A stretch of DNA of 64,000 bases, taken from the NCBI GenBank assembly GCA_045539425.1, contig JAZQFH010000030.1, forward strand, positions 26,078-90,077, written 5' to 3'. Of the stretch, positions 16,208-25,252 are shown piece after piece. The notes under the pieces are model-generated. The model did no database searches and had not been told where the DNA came from. It was given only the letters and a program-made list of their open reading frames with translations. Every line of letters starts with the position of its first letter. Position 1 is the first letter of the stretch. A program made the translations under genes and the position numbers. This DNA is from RUG14871 sp045539425. GTDB taxonomy: Bacteria > Bacillota_I > Bacilli_A > Erysipelotrichales > Erysipelotrichaceae.

Positions 16208-16942
16208 TTACATTTTCTTTGTCTCTTCCGCAACGACTTCAGCAAGCAGTTCCTGCTCCTCAGCTGTCAGCTCTCGCTTTTCCAGCAAATCCTTGCGGTA
16301 GCGGTATGTTTTTCTCAGGGATTCCTTGAGATTAAATTTGCGGACATTTTCGTGATGGCCGCTTAAGAGAACTTCCGGTACGACCTTTCCGTCGTATTCC
16401 ACGGGACGCGTGTACTGCGGATGTTCCAACAGTCCGTTTTCAAACGATTCATAGACGGTGGAATCCTCCGTGATGACACCTTTTACCAAACGCGTCAGAG
16501 CATCCGTAATGACCATGGAGGCCGTTTCACCGCCTGTGAGGATGTAATCCCCGATAGAGAGAACTTCATCACAGTAGTCCAGAATCCGCTCGTCATAGCC
16601 CTCGTAATGCGCACAGAGCAGGATGATATCATCGTAATCCCGTACCAGCTCGTGTGCCCGCTTCTGGGTGAAGGTCGGAGCGGCAGGCGTCATCATGATG
16701 ACGTGACTCTTCTCGCTTTTCACGCTGTTTAAGGCATCGATCATCGGCTGCGGGAACATGATCATTCCCTGTCCTCCGCCAAACGGATAGTCATCGACGC
16801 GGTTGTGCTTGTTCTTGGTGAACATGCGCACATCGACCGTTTCGTATTCCACTAAGCCTTTCAGCTTCGCCTTCTTGATGATGGAGGAGCTGAAGAATCC
16901 TTCAAACATCTCAGGGAACAGTGTCAGAATGGTGATTTTCAT
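16208..16942 (-). CDS. trmD: tRNA (guanine-N1-)-methyltransferase
   Basis: TrmD methylates G37 of tRNAs next to the anticodon and prevents frameshifting. The SPOUT trefoil knot region is visible in YEGYDERI, SIGDYILTGGE and the DALTRLVKGV segment; the N-terminus MKITILTLFPEMFEGFF is standard and 244 residues is normal. It overlaps the rimM end by 4 bases. The pair rimM-trmD followed by rplS is conserved through most bacteria. Confidence 0.97.
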   Translation of the reverse strand: MKITILTLFPEMFEGFFSSSIIKKAKLKGLVEYETVDVRMFTKNKHNRVDDYPFGGGQGMIMFPQPMIDALNSVKSEKSHVIMMTPAAPTFTQKRAHELVRDYDDIILLCAHYEGYDERILDYCDEVLSIGDYILTGGETASMVITDALTRLVKGVITEDSTVYESFENGLLEHPQYTRPVEYDGKVVPEVLLSGHHENVRKFNLKESLRKTYRYRKDLLEKRELTAEEQELLAEVVAEETKKM

Positions 16943-17439
16943 AATAAGCCCTCCACGCGTCTGACGACGATGCGTTTTTCCTTCTTATCTACGCCCACAA
17001 TAAAGGCATCGACAAACGGGATCAGAACGTCCCTTTCATGATACTCGCAGCGCAGCACCGAATTTGCCGGGTAGGTTTCGATGTCCTTGACTTCACCAAT
17101 CACTTCCCCGTCTTCAAATTCCGCGCTCATGCCGACAAGCTCAAAGGTATAATAGCCGTCTTTGAGCTCTTTTATCGCATCTTTCGCAATATACAGCTCG
17201 CATCCTTTGTAGATCTCGACCTGATTGATGTTGTCATAGCCTTCAAACAGGATCATCGCAAAACCCTTGTGATAGCGGACGGAGGCAACTTTCAAAGATA
17301 CATCCTTCCCGTTGAGGGTCACGAAAAGCTCTCTGCCTTTCGCAAAGCGGTCTTCCGGAAAGTCCGTGATGACTTCCACTTTTAATTCCCCCCGAATCCC
17401 GAAGGTATTTACAATTCTTCCGACTCTGATTTTTTCCAT
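16939..17439 (-). CDS. rimM: 16S rRNA processing protein RimM
   Basis: RimM assists maturation of the 30S head and binds S19. IRVGRIVNTFGIRGELKVEVITDFPEDRF is the family N-terminal beta-barrel; the PRC-barrel half follows with YYTFELVGMSAEFEDGEVIGEV and ends with LIPFVDAFIVGVDKKEKRIVV. The length of 166 residues is standard. It is preceded by a terminator-like hairpin 11 bases upstream, so read-through from rpsP-khpA is probably reduced. The ribosome site (GGGAAT) is weak. Confidence 0.94.
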   Translation of the reverse strand: MEKIRVGRIVNTFGIRGELKVEVITDFPEDRFAKGRELFVTLNGKDVSLKVASVRYHKGFAMILFEGYDNINQVEIYKGCELYIAKDAIKELKDGYYTFELVGMSAEFEDGEVIGEVKDIETYPANSVLRCEYHERDVLIPFVDAFIVGVDKKEKRIVVRRVEGLL

Positions 17440-17449
17440 ATTCCCAAGA

Positions 17450-17477
17450 AAGAAATAGGATGCAGAAGCATCCTATT
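17450..17477 (-). terminator. Terminator or attenuator between khpA and rimM
   Basis: Minus-strand 10-bp stem AATAGGATGC/GCATCCTATT with TTCT loop and a TTCTTTCTT tail, inside the 33-base gap. It overlaps the khpA stop codon region. Confidence 0.75.
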
Positions 17478-17724
17478 CAAATGATTCAAATTTAATTGAA
17501 ATCTTTTTCTGATTGACGCGGGAAGCGACATTCATCATGGAACGGATGGAGTTCGCCATGTTTCCGCGCTTGCCGATCAGACGTGCGATGTCATCTCCGT
17601 TGGCGTAAACGCAAAGGACGATCTCATCGTCTTCCAGAGACGGTAATTCCTTTACGGATACGGATTTCGGGTCATCGACCATCGGAGTAACAAGGTTCAA
17701 CAGTACGTTCTCTAAATCCACCAT
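17473..17724 (-). CDS. khpA: KH-domain RNA-binding protein KhpA (YlqC)
   Basis: KhpA is a small single-KH RNA-binding protein that partners with KhpB/EloR and influences cell elongation and division in Gram-positive bacteria. The KH GxxG loop is in ARLIGKRGNMANSIRSM (residues ~46-62). The ATG at 17724 (MVDLENVL) starts 1 base after the rpsP stop; the longer frame runs into rpsP and is rejected. The protein has 83 residues, a typical size. rpsP-khpA-rimM-trmD is the standard order. Confidence 0.92.
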   Translation of the reverse strand: MVDLENVLLNLVTPMVDDPKSVSVKELPSLEDDEIVLCVYANGDDIARLIGKRGNMANSIRSMMNVASRVNQKKISIKFESFE

Positions 17725-17725
17725 A

Positions 17726-18007
17726 TTAGTTCTTCTTTGCTGCGTGTTTGGCATCATTGAATGCTTTCATAACTCCAGCCTGGCTGAGTAAGTTACGAAC
17801 AGTATCAGATGGCTGTGCACCGTTGTTTAACCACTTCAGAGCAAGTTCGCTGTCGATCTTGACTTCTGCAGGGCTCTTTGTCGGGTTGTAGTAGCCGATT
17901 GTTTCAATGAAACGTCCGTCTCTCGGATATCTGCTGTCTGCAGCGACAACACGGTAGAAAGGTGCTTTCTTAGCGCCCATTCTCTTTAATCTTAATTTAA
18001 CTGCCAT
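17726..18007 (-). CDS. rpsP: 30S ribosomal protein S16
   Basis: S16 helps 30S assembly. The N-terminus MAVKLRLKRMGAKKAPFYRVVAADSR and GRFIETIGYYNP are diagnostic; 93 residues is normal. It has its own strong promoter, whose -35 box lies inside the ffh terminator, and it leads khpA. Confidence 0.98.
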   Translation of the reverse strand: MAVKLRLKRMGAKKAPFYRVVAADSRYPRDGRFIETIGYYNPTKSPAEVKIDSELALKWLNNGAQPSDTVRNLLSQAGVMKAFNDAKHAAKKN

Positions 18008-18046
18008 AGGTAATTTCTCCTTTATCTGTTTCTTTCAACATGCTCT

Positions 18047-18074
18047 ATTATACCATCACAGAAAAAGGTGTCAA
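18047..18074 (-). promoter_or_regulatory. Promoter of rpsP-khpA
   Basis: Minus-strand TTGACA (18069-18074), a 16-base spacer, and TATAAT (18047-18052). The -35 hexamer is part of the descending arm of the ffh terminator stem, and the spacer contains the terminator T-tract. Confidence 0.85.
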
Positions 18075-18092
18075 GTATTTTTACTTGACACC
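18062..18092 (-). terminator. Terminator of ffh
   Basis: Minus-strand 10-bp stem GGTGTCAAGT/ACTTGACACC with a 6-base loop and T5 tail. Confidence 0.92.
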
Positions 18093-18107
18093 CTGAACTA
18101 TTTTTTT

Positions 18108-19430
18108 TTAGAAGTGGAAACCGCCCTTGGCAATCTTGCTGATAAGACCCATCTGCTTCTTGCTCTTTTCATATGTCTGCAATAGCTTTCGGACCTGGGC
18201 AACGGATGTGCCGCTGCCGGCAGCGATTCTGGACTGGCGGGAGGCACGGATAATGGAAGGATTCGCTCTCTCTTCTTTCGTCATGGAATCGATGATGGCC
18301 AGATTGATCTTCATCTCGCTCTGTGCCTTGTCTTCATCCACCTGGGCGGAGAACTGGTTCATTCCCGGAATCATGCCGAGGATGCCGCGGATCGAGCCGA
18401 GCTTGTTCACCTGACGGAGCTGATAGGCCATGTCATTGAGGTCGAACTGCCCGCTCATCATGCGTTCTGCCATTCTCTCCTGCTCTTCCATATCGAACTT
18501 TTCTTCGGCCTTTTCCACCAGTGAGACGATATCGCCCATGCCGAGGATCCGTTCCGCAACACGTTCCGGATAGAAAAGTTCAAAGTCATCCATCTTTTCG
18601 CCGGTACCGACGAATTTGACCGGTACGCCTGTGACGGCACGGACGGAAACCACGCCGCCGCCTCTGGCATCGCCGTCAAACTTCGTGACAACTAAGCCGG
18701 TAATGCCGACCTGATCATTGAAGGACTGAGCAACGTTGATGATGCCCTGACCGGTCATGGCGTCAACCGTTAAGAGGATCTCATCCGGTTTGACCGTACG
18801 CTTGATGTCCTTTAATTCCTTCATTAAGGCTTCATCGACGTGCAGTCGGCCTGCCGTATCGATAAAGACCGTATCGTAGTTATGGTGCTTCGCATAGTCC
18901 ATACCTTCACGTACCGTCGTGTAGGCACTGACTGTCGGACCCTGGGAATAGACGTAGACACCGATCTGCTCGCCTAAGGTTTTCAGCTGTTCAATGGCGG
19001 CTGGCCGGATGACGTCTCCGGCGATGATCATCGGATTGCGTCCCTGTTTTTCCTTGGCCTGCTTTGCCATTTTGGCCAGGTTGGTTGTCTTACCTGTACC
19101 CTGTAAACCAACGAACATGATCGTTGTCATGCCGTTCATCTTGTATTCAACGGTTGCTTCCTTTTCACCCAGAAGTTTGACAAGTTCGTCATGAACGATC
19201 TTGACGACCATCTGGTCCGGATTGACGGAAGCGTAAACTTCCTTACCGATGGACTGTTCCTTTACGTTGTTTAAAAAGTTCGTAACGACCTGATAGTTGA
19301 CGTCTGCTTCAAGTAAGGCAAGACGGATCTCCTGCAGCATTTCATCCATATTGCGCTCGGACAGTTTGCCCTTGCCGGTGATGTTTTTAAATGCCTTGGA
19401 AATTCTATTTGTTAAATTCTCAAATGCCAT
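18108..19430 (-). CDS. ffh: Signal recognition particle protein Ffh
   Basis: Ffh binds signal sequences with the SRP RNA and targets ribosomes to FtsY. It has the N domain (~1-85), the GTPase G domain with GLQGTGKTTNLAKMA (G1), DTAGRLHVDEALM (G3) and TKFDGDARGGG (G4), and the C-terminal Met-rich M domain (from ~300, with MRRM-like MERMMSGQFDLNDM). The length is 440 residues. Last gene of the ezrA-cysteine desulfurase-thiI-ffh run, with a 20-base gap after thiI. No ylxM is adjacent. Confidence 0.97.
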   Translation of the reverse strand: MAFENLTNRISKAFKNITGKGKLSERNMDEMLQEIRLALLEADVNYQVVTNFLNNVKEQSIGKEVYASVNPDQMVVKIVHDELVKLLGEKEATVEYKMNGMTTIMFVGLQGTGKTTNLAKMAKQAKEKQGRNPMIIAGDVIRPAAIEQLKTLGEQIGVYVYSQGPTVSAYTTVREGMDYAKHHNYDTVFIDTAGRLHVDEALMKELKDIKRTVKPDEILLTVDAMTGQGIINVAQSFNDQVGITGLVVTKFDGDARGGGVVSVRAVTGVPVKFVGTGEKMDDFELFYPERVAERILGMGDIVSLVEKAEEKFDMEEQERMAERMMSGQFDLNDMAYQLRQVNKLGSIRGILGMIPGMNQFSAQVDEDKAQSEMKINLAIIDSMTKEERANPSIIRASRQSRIAAGSGTSVAQVRKLLQTYEKSKKQMGLISKIAKGGFHF

Positions 19431-19450
19431 AGAATCTCATCCTCCTGATA

Positions 19451-20647
19451 TTAGAAGTAATCATCCTGAACTTCCGGATCATTGAAGTTCATGGTATATG
19501 TTTCCACGTTGTCGATGCATTCCTGCACCATTGTCGCATAATCCCACTTGCTTTCGAACTTCTCGCACTTATCAATACGCGGTCTTGTGACCGGATTATG
19601 TGGCGTAAAAATTGTACAGCAGTCCTCAAACGGTTCAATTGAGATGTCATACGTATCGATCTTATTGGAGATGTCAATGATCTCCAGCTTATCGAAGGAA
19701 ATGACGGGACGGATCACCGGAGTCGTGGTAACGGCGTTGATCGCCGCCAGGGAATCCAGTGTCTGCGATGCCACCTGACCTACGCTCTCTCCGCTGACTA
19801 ACGCCTTGCAGTTGCGCTTTTCGGCTAACCCTGAAGCAATGCGGTACATCATGCGGCGCATGATGGTGATCGCGTAGGATTCTTCCGCGTGCTTATAGAT
19901 CTCTAACTGCAGATTGGTAAACGGTACGACGTGGACCTTGATCGGGCCCTGATAGATGCTCAGCTTCTTTGCCAAACGCAGCACCTTATCCAGCGCCGCC
20001 TTGGAAGTATACGGCATGGAGGCGAAGTGGATGCATTCGATTGCCACGCCTCTCTTCTGCGTCAGATAGCCGCTGACCGGGGAATCGATTCCGCCGCTCA
20101 GCATTAACAGCGCCTTGCCGCCGATTCCGACCGGATAGCCGCCGGCTCCTTTGATCACTTCCGGCATGAGATATGTGCAGTCCTTGCGGATCTCGACAAT
20201 ATAGCGATGGTCCGGGTTATGCACATCCACCTTCATCTCGGTATTCTTTAAGATCTTTGTGGCGATATGACGGTTGACTTCATCCGAAGACATCGCAAAG
20301 AGCTTGTCATGACGGCGGGTCTCCATTTTGAAGGTACCCGTATCGTTTTTCACCAGATCAAACACCGCTTCGGTGATGGTTTCAATCTCACTCGGTACAC
20401 GTAGTGCAAAGGAGAAGGAAGAAATTCCGAAGACACGTCCAAGACGCTCCTTCACCCCTTCGACATCGGCCCCATTCAGATGGATGAACAGACGGTCATA
20501 CTGCGCATCAAAGGTCAGCTGATCGTACTCCTTCAGGGCATATTTCGCATTATCTCTGAGCTTACGTATGAAATCCTTGCGGTTTTTCCCTTTGGTGGAT
20601 AATTCCCCGTAGCGCACGAGTACATATTCATAGTTATATTCTGCCAT
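19451..20647 (-). CDS. thiI: tRNA 4-thiouridine sulfurtransferase ThiI
   Basis: ThiI transfers sulfur to U8 of tRNA and can also serve thiamine thiazole synthesis. N-terminal ferredoxin-like and THUMP domains (1-165) are followed by the PP-loop ATP pyrophosphatase motif LLMLSGGIDSPVSGYL (~residue 183). The protein ends near residue 398, so there is no C-terminal rhodanese domain; this is the short form used for tRNA in Bacillota. It overlaps the cysteine desulfurase gene by 14 bases, its sulfur donor. Confidence 0.95.
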   Translation of the reverse strand: MAEYNYEYVLVRYGELSTKGKNRKDFIRKLRDNAKYALKEYDQLTFDAQYDRLFIHLNGADVEGVKERLGRVFGISSFSFALRVPSEIETITEAVFDLVKNDTGTFKMETRRHDKLFAMSSDEVNRHIATKILKNTEMKVDVHNPDHRYIVEIRKDCTYLMPEVIKGAGGYPVGIGGKALLMLSGGIDSPVSGYLTQKRGVAIECIHFASMPYTSKAALDKVLRLAKKLSIYQGPIKVHVVPFTNLQLEIYKHAEESYAITIMRRMMYRIASGLAEKRNCKALVSGESVGQVASQTLDSLAAINAVTTTPVIRPVISFDKLEIIDISNKIDTYDISIEPFEDCCTIFTPHNPVTRPRIDKCEKFESKWDYATMVQECIDNVETYTMNFNDPEVQDDYF

Positions 20648-21764
20648 ATGATTTGATTATTCCTTTCAGTGTGGCGATAAAGGCATCGATCTCCTGCATC
20701 GTGTTGCGATGGGAAAGACCGACACGTACCGCACTTTCCGCCCTGGCTGAGTCATAATGCATGGCGGAATAGACATGGGAGATGGATTTGCTTTTGGAGT
20801 GGCAGGTCGACTGGGCACTCAGCGCAAACCCCTGGTTGTTGAAGGCGTTCATCATGACTTCACTGCTCAATTTCGGATAGGAGAAATTGACAATAAACGG
20901 AGAGCCTTCCTCAAAGCTGTTGAGGATCACGCCGTCAATCTGCTTCAGTTCACTGACAAGATGATCTCGTAAGCGGGCTACCGCTTCATAGTGTTCCTTC
21001 TGGGAATCGATTGCCAGACGGATCGTCTTGGCTGCCACGATATCCGGGGCGAAATTGATGGTGCCTCCGCGGATATTGAATTCCTGCTGCCCGCCGGAAA
21101 TGAGCGGGACAACCGGAATATGCTGCTTCTTTAATAAGATTCCGCTTCCCTTTAAGCCGAAGATCTTATGCATCGAGCAGCTCATCAGGTCGATGTTTTC
21201 CGTGTTTATCGGTAATTTGCCGAGCGCCTGTACGGCATCCACATGGAAGACGGCCTGGGAGTGTTTCTTGAGATATTCTCCAATCTCTTCCACCGGATTA
21301 ATGGATCCGATCTCGTTATTGACATGCATCAGAGATACCAGAATCGTATCCGGACGCAGTGCATTTTTAACGGCATCGAGTGTGATCACACCGCTCTCAT
21401 TCGGCGAAAGATATGTTACATCAAAACCGAACACTTCCGCAAGCTGATGGGCCGCTCCGTCCGTGGAGGAGTGCTCATAGGCGGATGTGATGATGTGTCT
21501 GCCCTTTTCTCTCAGCGCCCATGCGACGCTCTTTAAGGCGATGTTATTGCTTTCGGAGGCACCGCTGGTGAAGATGATCTCATTGTCCAAAACGTGAAAA
21601 AGAGTCGCTATCTGATGACGACTTTTTTCAACTAAAACACTGACTTCACGACCGAGGTCATGTAAAGATTCGCTGTTGGCAAAATACTTATGCAGAATAT
21701 CCTGATAAGTTTTATCGATCTCCTCACTTAACGGCGTTGTACTGACATAATCCAGATAAATCAT
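20634..21764 (-). CDS. Cysteine desulfurase (NifS/IscS-like, NifZ type)
   Basis: PLP enzyme that takes sulfur from cysteine and hands it to ThiI. Visible features are MIYLDYVSTTPLS at the N-terminus, TSGASESNNIALK (cofactor binding), HVDAVQALGKL, the PLP lysine in SMHKIFGLKGSG (residue ~205), and the nucleophilic Cys in ALSAQSTCHSKS (~residue 328). It lies directly between ezrA (3-base gap) and thiI (overlap), as nifZ does in Bacillus, which argues for a tRNA thiolation role rather than general Fe-S assembly. Length is 376 residues. Confidence 0.93.
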   Translation of the reverse strand: MIYLDYVSTTPLSEEIDKTYQDILHKYFANSESLHDLGREVSVLVEKSRHQIATLFHVLDNEIIFTSGASESNNIALKSVAWALREKGRHIITSAYEHSSTDGAAHQLAEVFGFDVTYLSPNESGVITLDAVKNALRPDTILVSLMHVNNEIGSINPVEEIGEYLKKHSQAVFHVDAVQALGKLPINTENIDLMSCSMHKIFGLKGSGILLKKQHIPVVPLISGGQQEFNIRGGTINFAPDIVAAKTIRLAIDSQKEHYEAVARLRDHLVSELKQIDGVILNSFEEGSPFIVNFSYPKLSSEVMMNAFNNQGFALSAQSTCHSKSKSISHVYSAMHYDSARAESAVRVGLSHRNTMQEIDAFIATLKGIIKSYGRI

Positions 21765-21767
21765 ACG

Positions 21768-23504
21768 TTATACAGCGCTTGCGGCATTCTCCTTGATCAG
21801 ATTTTCATAGGAATCCAGTTTCAGTTTTTCCACGGCGTTGATCGCAATGGTAAGAGCCTGGGTATATTCTCCGTTACGGAAGCTTAATTCGCTTCGGGCA
21901 AGTTCAGAGTCAAGATCGATATTGTCGCTGCGGTATTTGTTGGCAAAGACGATGGTATTCTCGACCATCTGGGCCATACCGACGATATTGTTGACATTGT
22001 TGTATAACTTGTAGACGAAATCGATGGTTTCGTTTAGTGTTGCGGATAAGAGTGTCGTATTGATTGGTTTCTCCTCTAAGAGCGTCTGCAGCGTGTTGAT
22101 CTGACGGTACGCTTCCTTGACGTCTCCCTCATACTGTTCGGAAACGGCCGGGAGCTTGTAGCAGCGGATCTTGACCTGAATCTCATTCATGATCAGATAG
22201 AACTTCAGAAGCTGCTTTCTGGCGCGTTCCTCATCGCTTCTCACTTCATCCAGCTTGCCCTTGATGGCCTTTAATTCATCCAGCTGGCTTTCCACGTTGT
22301 GGTTGAATTCCTTTAAGGACAGTAAGACTGTTGTGGAAGGAACCGTATCCTGTGTCACGAGTTTTGCCAGTTTTTCCTTGACCTGGCTTAATTCGCGGTT
22401 CTTCTTCTCTAAGTCCGGCATCATCTCTTTCAGATGATCAAAACCGTATTTGTCTTCGATCTGAACGAAGATCTCATTGATGGTATCCGTTAAGGCCTTG
22501 GTGCTATCCAGTTTGCGGAAGGATGCTTCACTCAGTTCCTTGACTTCGTTAAATGCCGCATCTTCCTTATTGATCTGCTCTAAGAGCTGATTGAGTCTTG
22601 TCTTGTAATCCGCAAAGTGGGAATCCACGTTTTTCAGATTGATGTTGCGGATGGCCTGCAGATCCTGCTTTAAGGAATCCGTCAGGATCTCGATGTTCTT
22701 GGCAACATCCAAGTGCTGCAGATAGACGCCCTTCTGCTTTACCAGCGCATAGGTTTCCGAGATCTGGTCGATCTGTTTCGGAATGATGCCGCGGGCTTCC
22801 TGCAGTAAATCCGGTAAACGGTTGAAGATCTCTTTCAGGGATGCGATATCGTTGTTGATCTCCTGATTGGTCTGCTTTGCCTTGTCATATTCGGAGGCAT
22901 ACATGTTTTCTTCAAAGACCGTGAACTTCTTTTCGACGTTTTCCATCTTGCTGATGATGGCATCGGCGGAGAAAGCGAGTTGGGCATTGTTCATGTTCCA
23001 GTCATTCTTCAACTCGCGGAACTGTTCCTTCGCCAGATTGATTTCCTCTCTCTGGTCCGTTTCCGGCTTCAGTGCGATATTTAAGGCATCATCCAGTTTC
23101 TTGATGCTCTTTTCACCGTTATTCAGTAATCCGTCGAGGTCGATCACTGTCAGTTTTAAGCTCTTCAGTTTGCCGGCAACGATCTCATCTTCCATCTGGG
23201 CGAGCATGTCGGTGATATTCTTGAAGTTGTTCTGAATGGATTCATAGTCTTCCTTGTAGTCATCGATGGTTTCCGCCAAAGAGGCATCCATTCTGCTCAG
23301 GGAGACGACTTTGCTCATCTTGAAGGTAAGCGGAATACTCTTGATATTGTTATAGCGTACCGTGAATTCCTGAAGCTGTTCCTTATATGCTTTCTTCTTG
23401 GAATTGCGTACCACTAAAATGACAATTAATAAAACCAATAACGCCACGATGGCGATCAAAACTTCTTTTCTTGCCAGAAATGACATAATATCCTGTAAAT
23501 TCAT
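21768..23504 (-). CDS. ezrA: Septation ring formation regulator EzrA
   Basis: EzrA is a membrane-anchored, spectrin-like regulator of FtsZ ring assembly in Bacillota. The start is the ATG at 23504 (MNLQDIMSFLARKEVLI) with GAGGT 6 bases upstream. A single N-terminal transmembrane helix (~13-32) with a short outside tail is followed by about 540 residues of helical coiled-coil repeats rich in Lys, Glu and Leu. The 578-residue length fits. First gene of the run leading to ffh. Confidence 0.92.
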   Translation of the reverse strand: MNLQDIMSFLARKEVLIAIVALLVLLIVILVVRNSKKKAYKEQLQEFTVRYNNIKSIPLTFKMSKVVSLSRMDASLAETIDDYKEDYESIQNNFKNITDMLAQMEDEIVAGKLKSLKLTVIDLDGLLNNGEKSIKKLDDALNIALKPETDQREEINLAKEQFRELKNDWNMNNAQLAFSADAIISKMENVEKKFTVFEENMYASEYDKAKQTNQEINNDIASLKEIFNRLPDLLQEARGIIPKQIDQISETYALVKQKGVYLQHLDVAKNIEILTDSLKQDLQAIRNINLKNVDSHFADYKTRLNQLLEQINKEDAAFNEVKELSEASFRKLDSTKALTDTINEIFVQIEDKYGFDHLKEMMPDLEKKNRELSQVKEKLAKLVTQDTVPSTTVLLSLKEFNHNVESQLDELKAIKGKLDEVRSDEERARKQLLKFYLIMNEIQVKIRCYKLPAVSEQYEGDVKEAYRQINTLQTLLEEKPINTTLLSATLNETIDFVYKLYNNVNNIVGMAQMVENTIVFANKYRSDNIDLDSELARSELSFRNGEYTQALTIAINAVEKLKLDSYENLIKENAASAV

Positions 23505-23524
23505 ATCGTTACCTCGCTCTTCTA

Positions 23525-23533
23525 ATTGTACCA
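23525..23533 (-). promoter_or_regulatory. Extended -10 promoter of ezrA
   Basis: Minus-strand TGG-TACAAT, 21 bases before the ezrA start; no good -35 seen. Confidence 0.5.
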
Positions 23534-23586
23534 TAAACCTGCTGAAATATATATCTCAGATTACGGTGCACACCTTTCGTGCATAT

Positions 23587-23618
23587 AAAAAAATGAAGGG
23601 ATTTTCTCCCTTCATTTT
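23587..23618 (-). terminator. Terminator of the glucuronide operon
   Basis: Minus-strand 12-bp stem AAAATGAAGGGA/TCCCTTCATTTT with a 5-base loop and T tail, just past the fructuronate reductase stop. Confidence 0.92.
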
Positions 23619-23631
23619 AACGCTTTTTTGC

Positions 23632-25251
23632 TTATTTTACAGCATTGCGCAGTGTATTTCTTACCGCACCCTTGCCTTTTGTCATCTCTAAGAGGTAGTT
23701 CAGAACCCGTTTGGCAAGTCCCGCTTCAAAGAGGTCAACTCCGAAGATGTTCTTGTTTCTTAAAAGCGGTGCGACCTTTTCGCATAAGCTCTCAAGTGTT
23801 TCTTCCCCTACCTTCACCTGATCGGTATAAACGCTGACTTCCTCTAAGAGCGGATCGCTGGAGAGTTCCATCGCTTCCAGATTGTCATCCAGTTTCATAA
23901 GATAACGGATCCATGCCGCCTGTACTAACGGGATCAGATGCAGATCTTCCACTTTCAGCTCGTCACTGGCAAGGTATGCCTTGACTGTTTCACCAAAGCG
24001 GATGCTGAGCTTCTGGGAAGTATCCGTGGCAATACGCTGCGGCGTATCCGGCATGAACGGATTCGGAACGCGGACGTTGATGACCGTGTCGATGAATTCC
24101 TTCGGATTGAGAATCTTCGGATCCGTAACGACCGGTAAGCCTTCCTTGTATCCGACGCCTTTGACCAAGGCCACCAGATCTTTATCCTTCATCTCATCGG
24201 AGATCTTCGTATAGCCTAAGAGGCAGCCGAAGACGGCGAGAGACGTATGCAGCGGATTGAGGCATGTGCAGACTTTCATGCGTTCCACCTTGTTGACCGT
24301 TTCGCGGTCCGTGAAGTAAACGCCCGTCTTTTCCAGTGCCGGTCTTCCGTTCGGGAAGGCATCTTCCACAACCAGATATTCGCTTTCTTCCGCATTGACA
24401 AACGGAGCGATAAACGTGTGGCGGGAAGTTTCGGCATATGTCAGATCGAGTCCGTCCGCTTCGAGGAGCCGGCGTACGCTTTCATCCGGACGCGGTGTGA
24501 TCTTATCGATCATGCTCCACGGGAAGGAAACCTGATTCTTATCTTCAATGTAGTCAACAAAGCCCTTTTCCACTAGGCCGTTCTCATCCCATGCCTTCGC
24601 AAAGGCATCGACTGCCGCAAACAGCTTGTCGCCGTTATGGGAGCAGTTGTCCGTGGAAACCATGGCAAGCGGTGTTGCGTTAGCAAGATATCTTTCATAG
24701 AGCAAGCTGACAACTTTGCCCATATAGGATGCTGCCTTTTGAGGACCGTTCACAAAGTCCTGAGCGATGGCTGCAGGTGTGTTTCCCTGAGCATCGGTAA
24801 TGGCATAGCCTTTTTCCGTGATCGTAAATGTAACCATCTGTAAGGAAGGATTGCGGAAGACGTTCTTTAAAGCTTCCATATCTTCCTTGGCTTCTCTGTC
24901 CATGACGTAGGATGCGCCGATGGAGCCGATGACTGTCTTTTCCACGTTGCCGTCAGCTTTTAAAGTCACCAGGATCGAAAGATTATCATGCGGACGGTAG
25001 TTCTTGAGGATGATCTCATAGTCGAATCCGTCAACGGCGATGAGTCCCGCTTTTTCTTCCTTCTGATCCAGCAGCTGCTGCATCAGATTTGCCTGGAAGG
25101 CACGGAAGATGTTGCCTGCGCCGAAGTGCAGCCATTTCGGTGCTTCCAGCGTGGCTTTTTCCATTTCCTTACGGTCAAACTGCGGTAAGCGGTATCCTTT
25201 TTCTTCCCACTCTTTACGGTTTTCAATTCCTGTTTGTGTCAGATATAACAT
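23632..25251 (-). CDS. uxuB: Fructuronate reductase (mannitol dehydrogenase family)
   Basis: This polyol dehydrogenase family enzyme should reduce D-fructuronate to D-mannonate with NADH. WLHFGAGNIFRAF (~residue 40) is the nucleotide-binding start, and STDNCSHNGDKL and VCTCLNPLHTSLAVFG are family motifs with catalytic Lys/Asn/His. The family also includes tagaturonate and mannitol reductases; fructuronate is chosen because uxuA and uidA lie directly upstream. The start at 25251 (MLYLTQTGI) has GAGG 8 bases upstream and lies 1 base after the uxuA stop. Length is 539 residues. Last gene of the operon. Confidence 0.88.
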   Translation of the reverse strand: MLYLTQTGIENRKEWEEKGYRLPQFDRKEMEKATLEAPKWLHFGAGNIFRAFQANLMQQLLDQKEEKAGLIAVDGFDYEIILKNYRPHDNLSILVTLKADGNVEKTVIGSIGASYVMDREAKEDMEALKNVFRNPSLQMVTFTITEKGYAITDAQGNTPAAIAQDFVNGPQKAASYMGKVVSLLYERYLANATPLAMVSTDNCSHNGDKLFAAVDAFAKAWDENGLVEKGFVDYIEDKNQVSFPWSMIDKITPRPDESVRRLLEADGLDLTYAETSRHTFIAPFVNAEESEYLVVEDAFPNGRPALEKTGVYFTDRETVNKVERMKVCTCLNPLHTSLAVFGCLLGYTKISDEMKDKDLVALVKGVGYKEGLPVVTDPKILNPKEFIDTVINVRVPNPFMPDTPQRIATDTSQKLSIRFGETVKAYLASDELKVEDLHLIPLVQAAWIRYLMKLDDNLEAMELSSDPLLEEVSVYTDQVKVGEETLESLCEKVAPLLRNKNIFGVDLFEAGLAKRVLNYLLEMTKGKGAVRNTLRNAVK

Positions 25252-25252
25252 G

